Below are positions 35,743-44,376 of a DNA stretch of 64,000 bases, piece after piece; positions within the stretch are counted from its first letter, which is position 1; each line of letters opens with the position of its first letter. A program made the position numbers and the translations under genes. Source of the DNA: JAEYKI01 sp036679405 (GTDB lineage Bacteria > Bacillota > Clostridia > Christensenellales > Christensenellaceae); contig JAVBVZ010000022.1 in assembly GCA_036679405.1 (NCBI GenBank), forward strand, positions 8,179-72,178, in the 5' to 3' direction. The notes under the pieces are model-generated. The model saw nothing but the letters and a program-made list of their open reading frames with translations. It ran no database searches and was not told where the DNA came from.

Positions 35743-36360
35743 ATGAAAAGAAGCATTTTTTTGGTTGTTGTTCTTGCCGCGTTGTTTGTTTTCGTATCCT
35801 GCGGCACAACCGGGACGGAGGCGTCCGAAACTGCGGCGGCTCCAAAAACGGCTCAAAGCACTGATGAGGCCGCTGAAACAAGTGCACAGCAACCGCCTGC
35901 GGAGACGGAATCGGCATTGGAATTTGATGCACAGTCTACCGATATTGAATTCACGGAAGTGGCGGGAATTGCTACCAGGGAGGACATAGACAATATTTAC
36001 GGGACAGCCGGCGAAACACAGATGGATGGTGATATCCTGCAATATCTGTATCGAAACGTCATTGTTTCTTTTATGGAAAATGAAGACGGAGAGATGGTTG
36101 TATGCGGAATCGAAAATTTCCGGCCGGCTTCTCCTTTCCTGATAGGCGGGGCGGCCATAGCAATGGATGAGACGGAGGCCCAAAATGCCCTGGCGGAAGC
36201 GGGGTATACGCTTCAGGGCACCACCGAAGACGGCTTTGAACAGTATATAAAAGAAGAAGACGGCACGCTTTGCTATATTACCGTCTTGTTTGAGGATTCG
36301 CTGGTATCGCAGCTCGCAGGATGGTATGGGCAGGCCGCACAAATGAAATATGAACAATGA
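35743..36360 (+). CDS. Lipoprotein of unknown function
   Basis: A 205-residue predicted lipoprotein with lipobox VSCG (Cys at residue 20) and an Ala/Glu/Thr-rich linker up to about residue 70. The folded remainder begins STDIEFTEVAGIATREDIDNIYG and has no recognised motif. Strong AAGGGGGGG ribosome site. It may be a stand-alone surface protein. Confidence 0.75.
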   Translation: MKRSIFLVVVLAALFVFVSCGTTGTEASETAAAPKTAQSTDEAAETSAQQPPAETESALEFDAQSTDIEFTEVAGIATREDIDNIYGTAGETQMDGDILQYLYRNVIVSFMENEDGEMVVCGIENFRPASPFLIGGAAIAMDETEAQNALAEAGYTLQGTTEDGFEQYIKEEDGTLCYITVLFEDSLVSQLAGWYGQAAQMKYEQ

Positions 36361-36409
36361 TCATCTTCAGCACAAAAGAACCTGCCGTACAAAAGAGGAA
36401 GTGGTGCAA

Positions 36410-36835
36410 TCAGTCTTTTGTGCGGCTGAGCATGGCTGCAATGCCGTAATAAAGAGGCACGGTCAGAAAGATCAGCCAGGCGTACTGAAAAGCGTTTCCT
36501 AAAAAACCAATCAGAAAAAACAGTATGACTGCTGCGACCGGATAAGGAAATTTGTAAAGAGGGCTTTTTTTCTGCCGGCGGTCCGGGTCTTCTTCTTTCT
36601 CGCGCGCCCGGGCGCGCAGGACTTCGGGGTCTTCGTCCGTCTGCAGCAGTTCGTCCAGCGATACATTGTACAGTTTGGCAATGCTGATAAGATTGTCGGT
36701 ATCCGGGCTGGATTCGGCGCGTTCCCATTTGGAAACCGCCTGACGGCTGATCCCCAGTTTTTCCGCGAGTTCTTCCTGGGATAACCCGTTCTTTTTTCTA
36801 AGCTGCACCAGCCTGTTTGCGATTTCAATATTCAT
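36410..36835 (-). CDS. XRE-family transcriptional regulator with C-terminal membrane helices
   Basis: A 141-residue protein. An HTH_3 domain occupies residues 1-60 (LSQEELAEKLGISRQAVSKWERAE-type segment), a charged linker rich in Arg and Glu follows (about 68-90), and two hydrophobic helices end the protein. Membrane-tethered XRE regulators of this shape are common in Clostridia. The ATG at 36835 is preceded by AAAGGAG. A dyad with candidate operator halves lies upstream at 36930-36971. Confidence 0.88.
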   Translation of the reverse strand: MNIEIANRLVQLRKKNGLSQEELAEKLGISRQAVSKWERAESSPDTDNLISIAKLYNVSLDELLQTDEDPEVLRARAREKEEDPDRRQKKSPLYKFPYPVAAVILFFLIGFLGNAFQYAWLIFLTVPLYYGIAAMLSRTKD

Positions 36836-37213
36836 ATGATTTCTCCTTTTAAATACTGCGTCCCCTAAAAGCAAGACTCTTTGGGGTGCGGATATGGTGT
36901 TCATAATGAAATCATAAAGGCTTTTTGCTTGGTTGCGCCACCAATTTTAGTTTTCAATTGCGCAACTAAACGTTGCATGCCTTGTTTTTCGAGTAGAAGT
37001 TCTAATAAAAGTTATATCAATTGTACCATAATGTTTTTGCAAATGAAAACAAGTGCGGCAAAACAAGGGCTTATTCTATTCATAAATCAAAAAAATTTAA
37101 AAAATTATCATTTTTTATTATTATTTACTATTATTCATTGTTATATAGTGTTATAATGTTAGCAGATAATATTGAATTTCGGTATACCATTCAAAATTGA
37201 AGGAGAGAAAATT
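36836..37213. promoter_or_regulatory. Divergent control region between XRE and the sugar cluster
   Basis: The XRE side holds TTGGT/ACCAA (36930-36945) and TTTAGTT/AACTAAA (36947-36971). The sugar side is very AT-rich, with TATAAT at 37152-37157 as the likely -10 but no clear -35, which suits an activated promoter. No gene is supported. Confidence 0.45.
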
Positions 37214-38545
37214 ATGAAAGCACGTCTTTTACCACTCTATTTTGCTGCGGCAAATGACAGGGAGAGAGGGGAATTTAAAGAACAGTTAAAACGGCTTGAA
37301 GAATTTTACGGCGATGTAGCTGATTTTTTAGAGCCGGTTTGCGTTGGACAGGAGATTCCGGAGGCAGACGCGGTCGTGTTTCCCCAGCTTATAGGCGCCG
37401 CCTTTAAAGAAGCGGAACATCTGAAGAAGATCAATCTGCCGATGGTCGTACTGACGTCCAGATTTGGGACGGTAGAGATGTGGGATTGGGAAATTGTGAC
37501 CTATTTGCGGGAAAAAGGATTAAATGTCTTTTCTCCTTATAATATTGAGCTGGCCAAAGTGATCATCCGTGCAATCGCAGCCAAACAGAAACTGAAGAGC
37601 GGCGCAAAATTCCTGACCTTCCAGGACAGTCCGGGCGAAGGCATGCAGGCGTACATTTTTAAACGTTTTTACTGGTGGGAGCAAGAATGCACCGACAAGA
37701 TGGAGAAGACCTTTGGCGTCAAAATGATCTATAAAAGCTGGAAAGAGTTAAATGAACGTGCGCGCAAAATTCCGGATGAGACGGCCCGGGAGGCTTGCAA
37801 AGACTGGGATCTTAATATTTCCAGCAAGCTTTCGGAAAAAAATTATCTGAAAGCCGTAAAGATTTATGTAGCCGTAAAGGAAGTGATTGCAGAAATCGGC
37901 GGTGTGGACGGCGTGGGCGCAAACTGCCTGAACGAATCGTTCAATTCCGACACGACCCCCTGCCTGGCCTGGAATATGATATTTGAAAAAGACGATATCA
38001 TTTGGGCGTGCGAAGGAGACACGCTGACGCTGCTGAGCACGTTTATACTTTACCGTGCGCTCAAAGCGCCCATTATGATGACCAATCTGTATCCGTTTTT
38101 GGTGGGAATGGCGGCGCTGGCGCATGAAAAAATTGACAAGTTTCCGGATATTGAAGATCCGGACAACCATGCGCTGGGCGTGCATTGCGGATACTTCGGC
38201 CTGGTGCCCCCCTCTTTCTGCACCGACTGGCAGCTTTGCCCAAAGGTTTTAGAGATTGTCAATGAGAATGCGGTGGCGGTGGATTGCCGGATGCCGGTGG
38301 GGCCGGTCACGCTGGCTAAAATATTCCCTGATTTTAAACGCCTCAGCATTATTGAAGCGGAGATTGAAGATTATGTTCAGTATCCGGGGTCGGATTGCCG
38401 GAACGGCGCGCTCATCCGCTATAAAGACGGTCATGCCGTGATGGATGCGCTTTGTTCGCATCATTCGCTGATCTTGGTGGGCAACAGGAGAACCGAGCTT
38501 TTGCAGCTGGCCAAGGTGTTTGGCTGGGAAACAAAGGTTCTTTAA
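37214..38545 (+). CDS. L-fucose/L-arabinose isomerase-like protein
   Basis: A 443-residue protein of the fucose/arabinose isomerase fold family. N-terminal Rossmann-like segment (1-150), central domain, and C-terminal part with candidate metal ligands in ACEGDTLTLLSTF and HCGYFGLVPPSF. The sequence is divergent from true FucI or AraA, so isomerisation of an unusual ketose/aldose pair is the inferred role. The start at 37214 follows GAAGGAGAG. It opens the first sugar operon. Confidence 0.78.
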   Translation: MKARLLPLYFAAANDRERGEFKEQLKRLEEFYGDVADFLEPVCVGQEIPEADAVVFPQLIGAAFKEAEHLKKINLPMVVLTSRFGTVEMWDWEIVTYLREKGLNVFSPYNIELAKVIIRAIAAKQKLKSGAKFLTFQDSPGEGMQAYIFKRFYWWEQECTDKMEKTFGVKMIYKSWKELNERARKIPDETAREACKDWDLNISSKLSEKNYLKAVKIYVAVKEVIAEIGGVDGVGANCLNESFNSDTTPCLAWNMIFEKDDIIWACEGDTLTLLSTFILYRALKAPIMMTNLYPFLVGMAALAHEKIDKFPDIEDPDNHALGVHCGYFGLVPPSFCTDWQLCPKVLEIVNENAVAVDCRMPVGPVTLAKIFPDFKRLSIIEAEIEDYVQYPGSDCRNGALIRYKDGHAVMDALCSHHSLILVGNRRTELLQLAKVFGWETKVL

Positions 38546-38591
38546 AAAAACGTTTTTGAGCAGACAATGAAACAATAAGGAGGAAAAGAAA

Positions 38592-39455
38592 ATGAAGATA
38601 GGAATTGACAGTTACTGTTTTCACCGGTTTTTTGGGGAAGTATATCCCGATCAGGATACGCCCGAAAAGAAGATGAGCATGGAAGATTTTTTAAAGCGTG
38701 CAAAAGAGCTTGACGTGGACGGCGTATCGCTGGAATCCTGCTTTTTTAAAACGCTTGACGATTCGTATATGGGAGAGCTGAAAGCACAGTTGGACGAATA
38801 CGGTTTTGACCGCGTGTTTGCGTGGGGACATCCGGACGGGCTGGAGCGGGGGAAAAACCCGGAGGCGTTTGCTGAAATGAAGAGCTGTATCCCCAAGGCA
38901 AAGCTTTTGGGCGCAGATGTGATGCGTGTGACCGGATCTTCCCTGATGTTCCGTCATGAACCGCACGGGCCGCAGATTGAGGCTTTGAGCAGGCAGTTTA
39001 AAGAAGCAATTAAGATCGCAGAAGACGTAGGCGTTAAGCTGGCGGTGGAAAATCATATTGATTATACGGCAGATGAAATTATGCAGCTGCTGGAGAATGT
39101 TGATTCCCCGAATTTCGGCGTCAATTTTGACACGGGTAATTTTTTGCGGCTGCTGGACGACCCGATTCGCGGAATGGAGATATTGGCTCCCCATGTGCTT
39201 GCCGTACATCTGAAAGATCTGCAGGTCAATGTGAAAGAGGCCAGGCCCACCGACTGGTTCTTCTTTGCCGGTGTGCCGGTGGGGCAGGGACTGATCGACA
39301 ATCAGGCGCTTGCAAATATTTTAAACAAACAGGATTTCAAAGGCTTTTTGGCAGTGGAGATCGACCATCCGCATGCCGACTGGAAAGGCCGTGAAGAGCA
39401 GGCGGTCACACTGAGCGTTTCAGAGCTTAAAAAAATTGTAAGTTCGCTTGAGTAA
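38592..39455 (+). CDS. TIM-barrel sugar phosphate isomerase/epimerase
   Basis: A 287-residue xylose-isomerase-like TIM barrel (AP_endonuc_2 family) beginning MKIGIDSYCFHRFFG. Metal-binding residues are expected in LAVENHID (about 147-154), VNFDTGNF (about 176-183), HLKDLQ (about 207) and AVEIDHPH near the C terminus. Such enzymes epimerise or isomerise sugars, often next to Gfo/Idh/MocA dehydrogenases, as here (13 bases to the next start). TAAGGAGG lies upstream. Confidence 0.88.
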   Translation: MKIGIDSYCFHRFFGEVYPDQDTPEKKMSMEDFLKRAKELDVDGVSLESCFFKTLDDSYMGELKAQLDEYGFDRVFAWGHPDGLERGKNPEAFAEMKSCIPKAKLLGADVMRVTGSSLMFRHEPHGPQIEALSRQFKEAIKIAEDVGVKLAVENHIDYTADEIMQLLENVDSPNFGVNFDTGNFLRLLDDPIRGMEILAPHVLAVHLKDLQVNVKEARPTDWFFFAGVPVGQGLIDNQALANILNKQDFKGFLAVEIDHPHADWKGREEQAVTLSVSELKKIVSSLE

Positions 39456-39468
39456 GGAGGATACAACA

Positions 39469-40641
39469 ATGAAAAAGAAACTCAATATCGCAATGATGGG
39501 TACCGGCTTTATGGGCAAGGTGCACAGCCATATGTGGCGTACAGTAGGAAAGATATACGACGTTGATTTCGAGCCGGTCTTAAAAGTATCTTTCGGAACG
39601 GATGAAAAGGATACCCGGCAGTTTGCCGAAAAGTGGGGATATGAAGAATATTCCATGGACTGGCAAAAAGTGATCGAGCGGGATGACATAGATATCGTGG
39701 ATATTGTTGCGCCGACCCTTGTGCATAAGGATATGGCAGTATATGCCGCGGGGCAGGGAAAAAACGTGTTTTGCGAAAAACCATGCTGCCTTTCCTATAA
39801 TGACGCAAAAGAAATGGAGGCGGCCTGTGAAAAGGCGGGCGTCCTTCACTATTTAAACCACAACTACCGGCGCGTACCGGCTGTGAGTTACGCAAAGCGA
39901 TTAATAGAAGAAGGCAAGATCGGAGAGATATACCATTTCAGGGGCGCATATCTCCAGGACTGGATCATGGATCCTAATTTTCCGCTGACGTGGCATCTTA
40001 AAAAAGAGTTTGCGGGCGGGGGTCCTCTTTTTGACCTTGGTTCCCATTCTTTGGATCTCGCGCGTTTTCTGGTAGGCGAGATCGAGAGCGTTTATATGGA
40101 ACAGCGCACCTTTATCAAAAAAAGGCCTTTGCCGGGTGCGGGTGCCGCAACTTTTACGGCGGGGAGCGGGGCTTCTGCCGAAATGGGCGAAGTAACGATT
40201 GACGACGCCAGCTTTATGGTTTTGGATTTTGAAGGAAAGGATACGCTGGGCTCCTGTGACACAACACGTTTTGCAGGAGGACGGCGCAACCAGAATACCT
40301 TTGAAATTTACGGTTCCAAAGGAAGCCTGGTCTGGAAGCTGGAGCGCATGAACGAGCTTTTGTACATGAACCTGGAAGACAGCCAAAGCGAACAGGGGTT
40401 CCGTGATATCATGGTGACATACGGATCCCATCCTTATGCGGGAAACTGGTGGGCGCCGGGACATATCGTCGGCTATGAAACAACTTTTGTGAACGCAGCC
40501 TACGATTATTTGACCGCACTTGCAAAAGGCGACAAAATAACGCCTAATTTCAGTGACGGCGTACGTATCATGCAGGTGCTGGAAGCTGCAGAAAAATCTG
40601 CAGCCGAAGGAAGAAAAGTTCAGGTTTCCGAGATCCGCTAA
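39469..40641 (+). CDS. Gfo/Idh/MocA-family NAD(P)-dependent sugar dehydrogenase (copy 1)
   Basis: A 390-residue oxidoreductase. The Rossmann fold begins LNIAMMGTGFMGKVHS, the catalytic Lys lies in FCEKPCCLSY (EKP motif) and the substrate side in HNYRRVPAV. A C-terminal NWWAPGHIVGYE motif recurs in the paralog at 59.5 kb. Members of this subgroup oxidise sugars or glycosides, some at C3. The ATG at 39469 follows AAGGAGG. It is the last gene before a terminator. Confidence 0.88.
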   Translation: MKKKLNIAMMGTGFMGKVHSHMWRTVGKIYDVDFEPVLKVSFGTDEKDTRQFAEKWGYEEYSMDWQKVIERDDIDIVDIVAPTLVHKDMAVYAAGQGKNVFCEKPCCLSYNDAKEMEAACEKAGVLHYLNHNYRRVPAVSYAKRLIEEGKIGEIYHFRGAYLQDWIMDPNFPLTWHLKKEFAGGGPLFDLGSHSLDLARFLVGEIESVYMEQRTFIKKRPLPGAGAATFTAGSGASAEMGEVTIDDASFMVLDFEGKDTLGSCDTTRFAGGRRNQNTFEIYGSKGSLVWKLERMNELLYMNLEDSQSEQGFRDIMVTYGSHPYAGNWWAPGHIVGYETTFVNAAYDYLTALAKGDKITPNFSDGVRIMQVLEAAEKSAAEGRKVQVSEIR

Positions 40642-40653
40642 GCAGGACCGGTT

Positions 40654-40686
40654 TGCTGCCGCCTTTTTAGGCGGCAGCAGTTTTTT
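40654..40686 (+). terminator. Terminator after the first sugar operon
   Basis: Stem tgctgccgcc (40654-40663) / ggcggcagca (40670-40679) and six T residues. Confidence 0.92.
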
Positions 40687-40723
40687 GTGAAGGCAATTCT
40701 ATGCAGGACATGAGCACGGTTTA

Positions 40724-40752
40724 TTGACAACCTTGATATGATGAAATAGAAT
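40724..40752 (+). promoter_or_regulatory. Sigma-A promoter of the kinase-DeoR unit
   Basis: TTGACA (40724-40729), 17 bases, TAGAAT (40747-40752): near-consensus. Confidence 0.85.
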
Positions 40753-40784
40753 AATAAATGATAAAAAACGATGGTTCATTTATT
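40753..40784 (+). promoter_or_regulatory. Candidate DeoR operator at the transcription start
   Basis: Perfect inverted repeat AATAAATGA (40753-40761) / TCATTTATT (40776-40784) directly after the -10 element, so bound protein would block initiation. The DeoR repressor encoded downstream in the same transcript is the likely ligand-controlled binder. Confidence 0.6.
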
Positions 40785-40822
40785 GGTTCTGTTGCATCGG
40801 CATATATTTTAAAGGAGAACAT

Positions 40823-42343
40823 ATGGACCATTATTTAATTGGTATTGATATCGGTACGCAGGGAACCAAGGCTATTTTATTTGATACCCGGATGTCTATT
40901 CTTGCCGAAGCGTTTGAGGCCTCTCGCTTGGTTAGCCCCAAACCGGGCGTAGTTTGGCAGGAAGCGGACGAAATATATATGTCCTGCGTCCGAACCGTTG
41001 CGGAGGTCGTCGGCAAATCCGGTATCGACCCGATGCGGGTGGCCGCCATTGGTATCGACGGTCAAATGGCCGGGATCATGGGCGTGGATCGGGACGGAGA
41101 AGCCTCCACTTATTATGATTCCTGGCTCGATATGCGCTGCGGAAAATATATGCAGGGGATGCGCGAACGTGCGGGAAAACGTGTTGTGGAAGTGACGGGC
41201 GGCCCCATAACATATACGCACGGCCCTAAAATACTGTGGTGGAAGAACGAACATCCGGAGGCTTATGCAAAAACCTGCAAATTTGTTTTGCCGCACGGAT
41301 ATGTTGCCGGCAAAATGACCGGGCTGGCGGGCGAAGAAGCGGTGTTCGATTATACATGCATCCAGTATTCGGGGTTTGGAGACAATCTGAAAAAAGAGTG
41401 GTCGGAAGAATTGCTGGCCCTGTTTGATGTTGACCGGAGCAAAATGGCACGGATCGTATCTCCGTTTGAAGTCATTGGCAGAACGACGCGTGAATTTGCG
41501 CAACTTTCCGGGCTGGTGGAAGGAATTCCGGTGGTGGCGGGTGCAGGAGATACTGCAGCGTCTGTTTTTGGGTCCGGTATGTTTGAAAGCGGGACGATAC
41601 TGGACTGTGCGGGAACGGCGTCTGTTTTTTGTTGTGTTGTAGACAGTTTTCAGGCGGACGTTGAAAATCAGACCATGACAATGATGCGTTCCCCGGTGGA
41701 CGGCATATTTATGCCGCTGTCTTACATCAACGGCGGAGGGCTGTGTGTGCGCTGGTTCCGGGACGAACTTTCGGGAAAACCGGCGGCATCGTATGATACG
41801 CTGGAAGCGGAAGCGTGGGAAATTGCAGCCGGGAGCGAAGGCCTTCTTTTTGTACCTCATTTCGGCGGACGCGTTCTTCCGAATAATCCTTATGTAAAAG
41901 GAAGCTTTGTAGGTCTGGACTGGAAACATACGCGCGGGCATATGTATCGTTCGGTGATGGAAGGGATCGCATATGAGTATGCGTATTATTTCAGCGTTCT
42001 TAAAAAACTGTATCCGGATACGTCCTTTACGCGCATGTACGCAATCGGCGGGGGTGCAAAATCGGATCTGTTTAACGCCGTCAAGTCGGATGTTCTGGGT
42101 ATTCCGGTGACAACGTACCGTATGGGAGACACTGCGCTTACGGGAAGCGCTGTAATCGCAGGCTTCGGCGCGGGTGTTTTGGATGATTATAAACAGCCGG
42201 TTTTACAGGTGGCCCGGACAGGAAAGTCATTTGAGCCGGACATGCAAAGACATAAACTTTATCAAAAATATGCAGAGCAGTATTTAAATGTGATCGACGC
42301 ACTGGGCAAAGTCTACCAGAGCGAAATTTATGGGATAGAGTAG
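40823..42343 (+). CDS. FGGY-family carbohydrate kinase
   Basis: A 506-residue kinase with the N-terminal ATPase segment GIDIGTQGTKAILFDT, the substrate region WLDMRCG, and a catalytic Asp expected in VAGAGDTAASVFGSG (about residue 245). It resembles xylulokinase in length and order, but FGGY enzymes also phosphorylate ribulose, erythritol, apulose and other polyols. It is followed 10 bases later by the DeoR gene. The site AAAGGAG precedes the ATG. Confidence 0.88.
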   Translation: MDHYLIGIDIGTQGTKAILFDTRMSILAEAFEASRLVSPKPGVVWQEADEIYMSCVRTVAEVVGKSGIDPMRVAAIGIDGQMAGIMGVDRDGEASTYYDSWLDMRCGKYMQGMRERAGKRVVEVTGGPITYTHGPKILWWKNEHPEAYAKTCKFVLPHGYVAGKMTGLAGEEAVFDYTCIQYSGFGDNLKKEWSEELLALFDVDRSKMARIVSPFEVIGRTTREFAQLSGLVEGIPVVAGAGDTAASVFGSGMFESGTILDCAGTASVFCCVVDSFQADVENQTMTMMRSPVDGIFMPLSYINGGGLCVRWFRDELSGKPAASYDTLEAEAWEIAAGSEGLLFVPHFGGRVLPNNPYVKGSFVGLDWKHTRGHMYRSVMEGIAYEYAYYFSVLKKLYPDTSFTRMYAIGGGAKSDLFNAVKSDVLGIPVTTYRMGDTALTGSAVIAGFGAGVLDDYKQPVLQVARTGKSFEPDMQRHKLYQKYAEQYLNVIDALGKVYQSEIYGIE

Positions 42344-42353
42344 GGAAAAAGTT

Positions 42354-43163
42354 ATGGCTGTAAAAAAAGAAGAAGGAATTTTTGCGGAAGAGCGCAAACA
42401 TATGATTGTCGATTTGGTCAACAAAAACTATAAGACCACAGTCTCCAATCTGTGCAGTGAGTTTTCTGTTTCTCCGGCGACGATCCGCAATGATCTGCGG
42501 GAACTGGAAGATAGCGGCTTTTTGAAGAGAACACATGGCGGAGCCATCAGCAACCGCAAGGCAAACTATGAGCCGAATTCCTATCAAAAGGAAATCGAGT
42601 ATATTGATGAAAAGAAAGCAATCGCAAAAATGGCCCTGCAGTGCATAAATGAAGGGGATACCATTGCGCTGGATACAGGAACTACTACTTTTGAACTGGC
42701 CAAACTGCTGGTTGATTTTCAAAAACTTACCGTCGTAACCAATGATTTGCAGATAGCGGCTTTTTTGGAGCGGAACTCGGATTCCAATATTATCATTGCA
42801 GGTGGAGCCGTGCGAAGAAATTTTCATTGCACGACCGGAAAAAAAGCAATCGATACGATCAAAGATCTGAATGTGGACAAAACATTTCTGGCCTCGAACG
42901 GCGTCAGTGCAAAAAAAGGAATTTCTACCCCTACAATAGATATGGCAGGGGTGAAGTCCGTGCTTATAGAGCTTGCGGACGAAGTAATCTTACTGACCGA
43001 CAGCAGTAAAATGGATAAGTCTACATTTGTGCGTTTTGCTTCCCTGAATCAGATCGACCTTTTAATTACGGATTCGGGCGCGGATAAAGAGTATATCGAC
43101 TTCCTGAGAGCACAGGGCGTAGAAGTGGAAGTGTGTGAAACGGAAAAAAGTGAAAATAAATGA
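42354..43163 (+). CDS. DeoR-family transcriptional repressor
   Basis: A 269-residue regulator. The N-terminal HTH is TVSNLCSEFSVSPATIRNDL with the family line RTHGGAI; the C-terminal sugar-phosphate sensor contains GDTIALDTGTTTFEL and LLTDSSKMDK. DeoR proteins sense phosphorylated sugars, so the kinase product is the likely signal. A perfect dyad at the promoter of its own unit is a plausible target. Confidence 0.92.
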   Translation: MAVKKEEGIFAEERKHMIVDLVNKNYKTTVSNLCSEFSVSPATIRNDLRELEDSGFLKRTHGGAISNRKANYEPNSYQKEIEYIDEKKAIAKMALQCINEGDTIALDTGTTTFELAKLLVDFQKLTVVTNDLQIAAFLERNSDSNIIIAGGAVRRNFHCTTGKKAIDTIKDLNVDKTFLASNGVSAKKGISTPTIDMAGVKSVLIELADEVILLTDSSKMDKSTFVRFASLNQIDLLITDSGADKEYIDFLRAQGVEVEVCETEKSENK

Positions 43164-43187
43164 TAATAATACTTGAAAAACAATAAC

Positions 43188-43230
43188 AAAATGATATATA
43201 ATGATAATACATTATATATCATTTTTTTTT
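43188..43230. terminator. Long AT-only hairpin after deoR
   Basis: Perfect 16-bp arms (43188-43203 / 43210-43225) made almost only of A and T, six-base loop, followed by T residues. It may be a weak terminator, a second DeoR-type operator, or both. Confidence 0.6.
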
Positions 43231-43344
43231 GCCGATTCCCCAAAGGTCCTGTATCAAGTGCAGGAATACTAAAAAATAAGAATTTTATGACGCTTGGGCA
43301 AAAATGGTTTTATAATGAAAACTTTTAAATAGGAGCGTAAGGAT

Positions 43345-44364
43345 ATGCTGGGAGAAAAAACAGGTGTTTGCCTGATCGGCGCCGGACGGGCCGGGATGAT
43401 CCATGCAAGAAATTTTAAAAACAAGGTTGCCGGCGCTTATATGGCGGCGGTCGTCGACGCGGTAAAAGAAGCAGCGGCCGCTGCGGCCTTGGAGCTTGGA
43501 GATATCCCGTATTTTACTGATTATAAAGATATATTGACCAATTCGGAAATCAAAGCGGTCATTGTTGTCGCTCCTACCAATCTTCATAAACAAATTGTGG
43601 TGGACTGCGCAAATGCGGGCAAACATATCTTTTGCGAAAAACCTATGGCCATGAATGAAAGCGAATGCGATGAAATGATAACGGCGTGCGAGAAAAACGG
43701 CGTGACGCTGCAAATCGGCTTTATGCGGCGGCACGACGAAAGCTTTATGCGCGCGCGGGATATGATAAAGTCGGGGGAGATCGGAGATGTTGTGATGATC
43801 CGCTCCTGTACGCGGGGCCCTTCCAAACCGAGGCCGTGGATGTTTGATATTAAAAAATCAAACGGGATTTTAGCCGAACTCAACAGCCACGATATAGATT
43901 GCATACGCTGGCTTGCGGAAAGCGAATTTAAAACAATTTTTGCATCCGGCGGAAACTTTAGGAATAAAGAGGCTTTGGAGCAGTATCCGGATTACTATGA
44001 CAATATGGTCATGAACGGCGTCATGGAGAACGGAATACAATACAGCATTGACGGAGCGGCGTATGTACAGTACGGGTATGACGCAAAAGTGGAAATACTC
44101 GGAACAAAAGGGGTGCTGCAGGTGGGGCGCGCCGACGCCCAGTTTTTAAAATGCACCACCGTGGAAAACGGAACCGCAACCCCTTTTATAAACAGTTGGA
44201 TGACGCTGTTCAAAGATGCTTATCTGGAAGAAGACAACCACTTTATTGACTGCATCCAAAATAAAAAAATGCCGAAGGTGACTGGGCTGGACGGCAAAAT
44301 GGCCGTTAAGATCGTTGAGGCGGGCAATCAATCGATTGCCGGGAAAAAATTAATTGAGTTGTAA
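43345..44364 (+). CDS. Gfo/Idh/MocA-family dehydrogenase (inositol-dehydrogenase-like)
   Basis: A 339-residue NAD(P) oxidoreductase: Rossmann fold VCLIGAGRAGMIHA, EKP motif FCEKPMAMNE, and QIGFMRRHDESF, with the HD pair seen in inositol dehydrogenase relatives. It lacks the WW-GH motif of the two other copies, so it belongs to a different subgroup. First gene of the second sugar operon; a TATAAT at 43311-43316 precedes it. Confidence 0.88.
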   Translation: MLGEKTGVCLIGAGRAGMIHARNFKNKVAGAYMAAVVDAVKEAAAAAALELGDIPYFTDYKDILTNSEIKAVIVVAPTNLHKQIVVDCANAGKHIFCEKPMAMNESECDEMITACEKNGVTLQIGFMRRHDESFMRARDMIKSGEIGDVVMIRSCTRGPSKPRPWMFDIKKSNGILAELNSHDIDCIRWLAESEFKTIFASGGNFRNKEALEQYPDYYDNMVMNGVMENGIQYSIDGAAYVQYGYDAKVEILGTKGVLQVGRADAQFLKCTTVENGTATPFINSWMTLFKDAYLEEDNHFIDCIQNKKMPKVTGLDGKMAVKIVEAGNQSIAGKKLIEL

Positions 44365-44376
44365 GGAGAAAGCGCT

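Noticed and set aside
40877..41941. 354-residue minus-strand frame across the FGGY kinase
   Set aside because: Antisense shadow; the kinase motifs on the plus strand are clear.
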